Part shown: in pieces, positions 7,117-11,151 of the stretch
Layout of the letters: each line of letters opens with the position of its first letter
Numbering within the stretch: position 1 is the stretch's first letter
Assembly: GCA_900772035.1 (NCBI GenBank)
Contig: CAAGQE010000076.1
Coordinates: 1 to 11,151, forward strand
Direction: 5' to 3'
DNA from: Candidatus Gastranaerophilales bacterium
GTDB taxonomy: Bacteria > Cyanobacteriota > Vampirovibrionia > Gastranaerophilales > Gastranaerophilaceae
DNA: 11,151 nucleotides
Program-made: the position numbers and the translations under genes
The notes under the pieces: model-generated
Databases searched by the model: none
What the model was told of the DNA's origin: nothing
What the model saw: only the letters and a program-made list of their open reading frames with translations

Positions 7117-7973
7117 TTAATAAAGAAATCGTAAAAATGGTAGAATTGAAAAGGAGCTGATAATGCTTCTTCTGACACAAAATCAGCAAAAGATTCTGCC
7201 ATTTTTTTTGCACATTTTTCAAAAGTCTTAAATTCTTTAACGGTTATTTTGCAGTTTCTTTTTATTTTTATTGCGGAAATAAAAAATACTGGGATTTCGA
7301 GTAACTCTGCGAGTTTAAATGTTCCTAGCGGAAATTCTGCTTTTTTTCTAAGCACCTTAACTTCTGTGTTACGACTGTTTTTGGAACTTCTGTCTCCTGC
7401 AATAAATATCATTTCCCCGTTGTCGGCTCGTTGCTTTAAGAGTAAAACAGTATCTGCACCCATTTCTTCAACTGCAAAAACCGTAACGTTTTTGAATATT
7501 GAAAAATTATTTAAAAAGTTTCTGAAAATTTTCGCTTGTTCAATGCTTAAAATGATAGAAATCTTTCGGTTTTCGTCCATTAAAGTTCTTGCAATATCAA
7601 TGTTTCCGACATGGGAAAAAATACAAATGCAGCCTTTGTTTTGTTTCTCGCAGTCCGAAAACGAGTCGGCTATACCTTCATTACAAATATTTTTCGTGTT
7701 GTATTTTCCGCAAAATACCTCAATTTTGTCGACTTGTGAGATTGCATAAGACAAAAAATGCCTGAAAATATTGAAGTGTGAGGGCTTTATCCCCGCGATT
7801 TCCAAGTATTTTTTTGAGTAAAATCTAAGATCTTTCGATTTCAAAAATGTTATCAGGGCAACAAAAAATGCTATTAAAACGACAGGATATCTGCCGAAAA
7901 TTTTATAAATATAATAGGTTAAAATAAGCCTTTTTTCCCCTGCTGAACGCTCTTTTACCTCATACCACTTCAT
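7113..7973 (-). CDS. LpxL/HtrB-like lysophospholipid acyltransferase of the APE-type cluster
   Basis: The start is the ATG at 7973-7971, behind GGAGGTCAAG, giving 286 residues. An upstream TTG at 7988 is less likely. Residues about 19-45 are a membrane segment. The active-site motif HX4D is seen as FSHVGNIDIAR (H121, D126). GDRSS (193-197), FPLGTFKLAE (214-223) and the C-terminal FQFYHFYDFF also match the LpxL/LpxM/HtrB family. That family moves acyl chains from ACP to lipid on the inner membrane face. It overlaps the MMPL exporter gene by 14 bases and is last in the visible operon. This suggests that it attaches the pathway's acyl product, or a fatty acid, to the lipid anchor. Lipid A acylation in general is the alternative, but the neighbours favour the dedicated role. 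In E. coli-type aryl polyene clusters the corresponding gene is, from memory, apeD. Confidence 0.85.
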   Translation of the reverse strand: MKWYEVKERSAGEKRLILTYYIYKIFGRYPVVLIAFFVALITFLKSKDLRFYSKKYLEIAGIKPSHFNIFRHFLSYAISQVDKIEVFCGKYNTKNICNEGIADSFSDCEKQNKGCICIFSHVGNIDIARTLMDENRKISIILSIEQAKIFRNFLNNFSIFKNVTVFAVEEMGADTVLLLKQRADNGEMIFIAGDRSSKNSRNTEVKVLRKKAEFPLGTFKLAELLEIPVFFISAIKIKRNCKITVKEFKTFEKCAKKMAESFADFVSEEALSAPFQFYHFYDFFIN

Positions 7974-10014
7974 CTTGACCTCCGTCAATTAGTATCATGC
8001 TGAAAAGATATGCAGAGAGTATTCCGACTCCCATCATAAAACCTAATGTTGATATGAGTTTAAAAGAGGTAAATGTCAGCATTAAAAACGAAAATGCCGT
8101 TGTGATGCAGGATATAAGTACAGCATCTTTTGAATTTTTAATCTTGCTGACTCTGAAAATCGAATAATCCAACGTAAATCCGAGTATCAAAAATATTGCA
8201 AAAATATGGAATAAATTCATTGTTTGAGATGTTATTCCGAGCGCCGCAATGCTCGTCAAAATCCCGAACAATGATGGTAAAAAAATCTTTATTGCAATTT
8301 TTTTGTAATTTGCGTATAAAAATGCAAACAAAAATACAAAAGCGACCGCGACAAGCGCGATGCAGGTTTTTCTGTGTTTAGCCATTTCGTCTGATATATC
8401 TTTTGAAACATTTATAATCTTTGCACCTTTGACGTTTTTGATATTTTCAATATTTGAATTTATAACCATTACGGATGTTTTTTCATCAGCCATAAAATTC
8501 TTTAAAAACGGGTATTTTTCAAAGTTCGGATAAATATATACCCTGTCTTTTTCGATTAACAAATCAATTATTTGTTTTTGAGAAAGAATATCCGAACAAT
8601 CGTACAATTTGTTGTTATAAAGTTTGCTGATAAGGCTGTAATTGTCGTTTTGTCTTGATATTGAGGGGATAAAATCGGAAAGCGCAACAGTTTCAGCCTG
8701 AACAGTATTTCTTACTGCTTCTTCTCTTTGAAGAATTGTCTGAATGTCTTTGCCGTAAACCGTCAAAATTGTTCGGTTTTGGTTAACAGAAATGTCGTTT
8801 AGAAGTTTTTCGGATTTTGCCAAATTTTCTGACGGTTTATACAACGTTGTTATGTCATCAGAGTATTTTACTTTGCAAAAACCAATTACTGCAAAGATTG
8901 CAAATGCTGTAATTATCCATTTTTTGTATTTTATCTCAAATTGAGGCAATGTAGTTTTTTTCGACAAATCAAGGGTTAAATACTTGTAGAAAAGAAGAAC
9001 TGTGAAATATACCGTAATCAGCCCGACAGAGGTGAAAATTGCAATTTGTTTCAGTAAAGGTATGTTTGAGAACAACAATGTTAAAAATGCCGCAACGGTT
9101 GTTACAAGACTACAAGTGAGGCTTTTGAATAATTTGCTTCTTTCGTTTTCCACAAAAAAGTGCAACGAATAGTCAATGCAAATTCCGATTAAGGAAGTAG
9201 AAAATACAAAGGTTAAAATATGCACATTCGTAAAAAATATTGCGGTTGCTGCATATCCGAGGAATATTCCTGTCGTAATACTTACTATTATTGGGATTAA
9301 AACTTTTATATTTCTGAAATAAAAATATGCGAGTGATAAAACAAAAATTGTTGAAAGTGCAACAATGATGTTGATTTCAGATGATGAACGCTCTGCCGTG
9401 ATGTAAGAGTGTATCGGTGCGCCTGTAAGATACACCTTTTTGCCTTCAACGGAATATTTTTTCTGTAACTCAACAATTTTTTTGATTTTTTTTGAATCTT
9501 TCAGGTTCTTTAAATTCAGTACGGAATAAGATTTTCCGTTTAATTCTGATTTATATTGAGGTTGCTTTTGAAAAAGTGAGGTTATAAAGTCCGAAAACAG
9601 CATAAACGGGTCGTTTTTAGGCTCGGAAACGATTATGCTTGCAGGATTATACAAAAATTCTCTTGAGTTTTTAAATACCGTGTCAAAATCATTTTCGGAT
9701 AACAACTTTCTTGTCTTGTCGGAAAGTAAATTTTGGCTTGCAGCCTTGTAATCATTCAATAAAACTTCATAGTCGTCAGTTTGTTGTTCCCCAAATTCAG
9801 ATACAAAATCCGATTTCATTATCTCCGTATCAAATGCATCGTTTCCCTCGAAGATAACGTTGACGTCGGAGGAGTATTTGTCGGCAACTTTTAACAATGT
9901 CGATTCTTCTGTCGGCAATATTACTTTCAACAGGTTTGTTTCGGGTGTTTTTGCAAAAATTGCGCCCAATATTAATATAATTATTGCAATAAAGACGAAG
10001 ATTTTTTCTTTCAT
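7960..10014 (-). CDS. MMPL-family RND exporter of the APE-type cluster
   Basis: The ATG at 10014-10012 is preceded by GGTGA and gives 684 residues. A GTG three codons upstream overlaps the LolA-like gene and lacks a ribosome site. The protein shows the two-fold RND layout. A first TM helix (about 4-21) is followed by a large periplasmic domain to about residue 212. A TM block then contains LIGICIDYSLHFF (D281-Y282). A second periplasmic domain (about 380-545) and a second TM block with ILGFTLDYSIF (D616-Y617) follow. The two Asp-Tyr pairs sit where MMPL transporters carry their proton-relay residues. The gene lies directly after a LolA-like carrier and before a lipid acyltransferase. It is therefore predicted to move a lipid or polyene-lipid out of the inner membrane, like ApeM in aryl polyene clusters. 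A single base separates it from the LolA-like stop. Confidence 0.88.
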   Translation of the reverse strand: MKEKIFVFIAIIILILGAIFAKTPETNLLKVILPTEESTLLKVADKYSSDVNVIFEGNDAFDTEIMKSDFVSEFGEQQTDDYEVLLNDYKAASQNLLSDKTRKLLSENDFDTVFKNSREFLYNPASIIVSEPKNDPFMLFSDFITSLFQKQPQYKSELNGKSYSVLNLKNLKDSKKIKKIVELQKKYSVEGKKVYLTGAPIHSYITAERSSSEINIIVALSTIFVLSLAYFYFRNIKVLIPIIVSITTGIFLGYAATAIFFTNVHILTFVFSTSLIGICIDYSLHFFVENERSKLFKSLTCSLVTTVAAFLTLLFSNIPLLKQIAIFTSVGLITVYFTVLLFYKYLTLDLSKKTTLPQFEIKYKKWIITAFAIFAVIGFCKVKYSDDITTLYKPSENLAKSEKLLNDISVNQNRTILTVYGKDIQTILQREEAVRNTVQAETVALSDFIPSISRQNDNYSLISKLYNNKLYDCSDILSQKQIIDLLIEKDRVYIYPNFEKYPFLKNFMADEKTSVMVINSNIENIKNVKGAKIINVSKDISDEMAKHRKTCIALVAVAFVFLFAFLYANYKKIAIKIFLPSLFGILTSIAALGITSQTMNLFHIFAIFLILGFTLDYSIFRVSKIKNSKDAVLISCITTAFSFLMLTFTSFKLISTLGFMMGVGILSAYLFSMILIDGGQDEVV

Positions 10015-10015
10015 T

Positions 10016-10534
10016 TTATTCACCGAATTGGAATTTTATATCTGTTTTTACTGCGGGGTTGACCTGATTGACCGTTATTCGGGTTATACGGGTATTGTCG
10101 CCGTATATTTTGACCGAGTCGATGTGGTTTTTGATTTTTTCATCTTTTGCGGTCATTAAAATATTCCAGTTTTGGCTATTAGAGGGTTTGTTTAAATACA
10201 TGTTAAATTCGCTGTCGATTTTAGAAAAATTCTTTTTTGAAACAGCCATAATTACGTCGTTAATATATTTATTGTTGGCGGAAGTGTAAGAAGATGTTGA
10301 TTTTACGGGATATGTTGTCATAAAAAACACCCCTTTGCCTTTGATGAATTTAAAATCACCTGATGATTTTACGACGTTTGTGCCAAAGTTCCTTTCCTGT
10401 GCAAATTTGCAACTTACGGATTGCAGGTCGGGAACATTTTTTGCGACAACCGCTGCGGGTGTTGTTTCCGTGATAGAAAATGCGGGAAGTGAAATTGACA
10501 GCATTAATAAAAACAATACTAAAATTCTATGCAT
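10016..10534 (-). CDS. LolA-like outer-membrane lipid carrier, periplasmic
   Basis: The 172-residue protein starts with a signal peptide: MHR, a hydrophobic run at 4-16, and probable cleavage after AFS at residue 20. The mature part matches the LolA-like fold. SCKFAQER (41-48) is the typical opening strand, SSGDFKF (57-63) follows, and KGVFFMTTYPVKS takes the place of the usual G.lrw.y segment. Such proteins carry lipids or lipoproteins through the periplasm. Paired with an MMPL exporter, it probably receives the exported acyl product. From memory the equivalent in aryl polyene clusters is ApeL. The general LolA of lipoprotein sorting is less likely because LolCDE and LolB are not nearby. The start is set by AAGGAG 7 bases before the ATG, inside the end of the thioesterase gene, which it overlaps by 8 bases. 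Confidence 0.82.
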   Translation of the reverse strand: MHRILVLFLLMLSISLPAFSITETTPAAVVAKNVPDLQSVSCKFAQERNFGTNVVKSSGDFKFIKGKGVFFMTTYPVKSTSSYTSANNKYINDVIMAVSKKNFSKIDSEFNMYLNKPSNSQNWNILMTAKDEKIKNHIDSVKIYGDNTRITRITVNQVNPAVKTDIKFQFGE

Positions 10535-10931
10535 TTAAGCGCTCCTTAAATTTTTCAGGTGCAGTATAAATGCTTTCTTTTGTGGTAAAGTCCACGCATA
10601 TTTGCATTGATTTTGCCTTGAAGATTTTGTTGTTCTTTTCGTCAAATATTGTGTATTTTATAATCAAAGACGGTTCTATTTCTTCAATTGTGCACTCGAC
10701 TCTGATTTTTTGATTAAAAGTTGTCGGCTTTATGTATTTCATATCGAGTTTTGCGATAGGATACATAACATTGTCGTTTTTCATATCCAGATAATTGTAT
10801 CCGATTTTATCAAGCATATCGCATCTGGCAATCTCAAGATATTTTACGTAATTTCCGTGCCAAACTATTCCCATCGGGTCATTATCATAAAATGGTATTT
10901 TAATTTCCGTTTCTGTTTTAAAAATAGACAT
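10527..10931 (-). CDS. Hotdog-fold acyl thioesterase (4HBT/YbgC type)
   Basis: The 134-residue protein is the usual size for a 4-hydroxybenzoyl-CoA-type thioesterase. The family signature is complete: YDNDPMGIVWHGNYVKYLEIAR (15-36), split here as YDNDPMGIV and WHGNYVKYLEIAR. D18 is at the position of the catalytic Asp, and H25-G-N-Y follows. The middle holds YPIAKLDMKYIKPTTF (67-82), a common substrate-lining stretch. In aryl polyene clusters a thioesterase of this type (ApeK) sits between the dehydratase and the LolA-like gene, as here. It probably releases or edits acyl-ACP chains in the cytoplasm. The Shine-Dalgarno site AGAGGG overlaps the upstream stop TAG, 8 bases away, so translation is probably coupled to the dehydratase gene. 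Confidence 0.88.
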   Translation of the reverse strand: MSIFKTETEIKIPFYDNDPMGIVWHGNYVKYLEIARCDMLDKIGYNYLDMKNDNVMYPIAKLDMKYIKPTTFNQKIRVECTIEEIEPSLIIKYTIFDEKNNKIFKAKSMQICVDFTTKESIYTAPEKFKERLNA

Positions 10932-10939
10932 ATATCCCT

Positions 10940-11151
10940 CTAATCATACAGGTGTTCTTTTGACAAAATTCCGGATACGCAGACTTCTTCTTTTGAAATC
11001 ATTTCAAACGCTACGTTTTTCTCTGCATTTACCAGTTTTATTGTGACTTTTTGGTTAGGATAAATCAACTTTGAGAATTTGATTTTCCTGAAAATTTGAG
11101 GTGCCGTCGAGGTCTCAAAATAAATGTTAGAGAAAAATGTCACAAAATAAA
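10940..11151 (-). CDS. FabZ/ApeI-like 3-hydroxyacyl-ACP dehydratase, 5' end cut by window edge
   Basis: The frame is open from the right edge to the TAG at 10942-10940, giving 69 residues of C-terminal sequence. The segment IKFSKLIYPNQKVTIKL matches the FabZ/ApeI hotdog pattern 'kF.rpv.PGd.v.le'. CVSGILSK is the usual closing 'a.G.l' strand. A GTG at 11143 could start a 67-residue protein. However, family members are usually larger (roughly 100-150 residues), and the frame stays open upstream, so the N-terminal helix with the HFPG/PG motif and the active-site His should lie outside the window. In aryl polyene pathways this enzyme dehydrates the 3-hydroxyacyl-ACP intermediate in each extension cycle. 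It is co-oriented with the thioesterase 8 bases downstream. The fragment is short, so the exact subfamily is less certain than the fold. Confidence 0.65.
   Translation of the reverse strand, partial: YFVTFFSNIYFETSTAPQIFRKIKFSKLIYPNQKVTIKLVNAEKNVAFEMISKEEVCVSGILSKEHLYD

Noticed and set aside
7249..7749. 166-residue plus-strand ORF opposite the acyltransferase gene
   Set aside because: It is antisense to a gene with clear LpxL-family motifs and shows no family features of its own.

Overview
The window is AT-rich chromosomal DNA from a Gram-negative bacterium. The envelope evidence is a LolA-like periplasmic carrier, an MMPL-type RND exporter and an LpxL-like acyltransferase. The genes are tightly packed, with short or overlapping junctions, AT-rich codons and clear Shine-Dalgarno sites. 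The lineage cannot be fixed from the sequence alone. AT-rich gut groups such as Gastranaerophilales or Elusimicrobia are possible, but this is a guess. There is no insertion sequence, phage gene or CRISPR array.

Left part (1-2.6 kb): an envelope or surface-glycan modification patch. Two paralogous SGNH/GDSL hydrolase-like genes lie on opposite strands (2-775 +, cut by the window edge; 1682-2563 -). Between them is a membrane-anchored FkbM-family methyltransferase (780-1673 -). Its reading frame is broken by one in-frame TAA 50 codons before what looks like its original end. A strong promoter (TTGGCA-17-TATAAT) drives the minus-strand SGNH/methyltransferase pair.

Middle (2.6-4.4 kb): a tRNA-Pro(GGG) gene on the minus strand, a 166-base spacer, and a polytopic membrane protein that may be a GT-C-like glycosyltransferase. 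The spacer holds a decayed copy of the tRNA 5' end with its upstream bases, a hairpin that pairs better in minus-strand RNA, and a TATAAT box.

alaS (4.5-7.1 kb, +) is a complete alanyl-tRNA synthetase gene with its own promoter and RBS, divergent from the membrane protein. Its stop codon overlaps the stop of the convergent gene to its right.

Right part (7.1-11.15 kb, all -): five co-oriented genes joined by overlaps or gaps of at most 8 bases. In transcription order they are a FabZ/ApeI-like dehydratase (cut by the right edge), a hotdog acyl thioesterase, a LolA-like lipid carrier, an MMPL-family exporter and an LpxL/HtrB-like acyltransferase. This matches the accessory and export half of an aryl-polyene (APE)-type lipid pathway. 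Such a pathway makes a polyunsaturated acyl chain on an ACP, moves it across the envelope and attaches it to a lipid. The ketosynthase, ACP and ligase genes would lie beyond the right edge.
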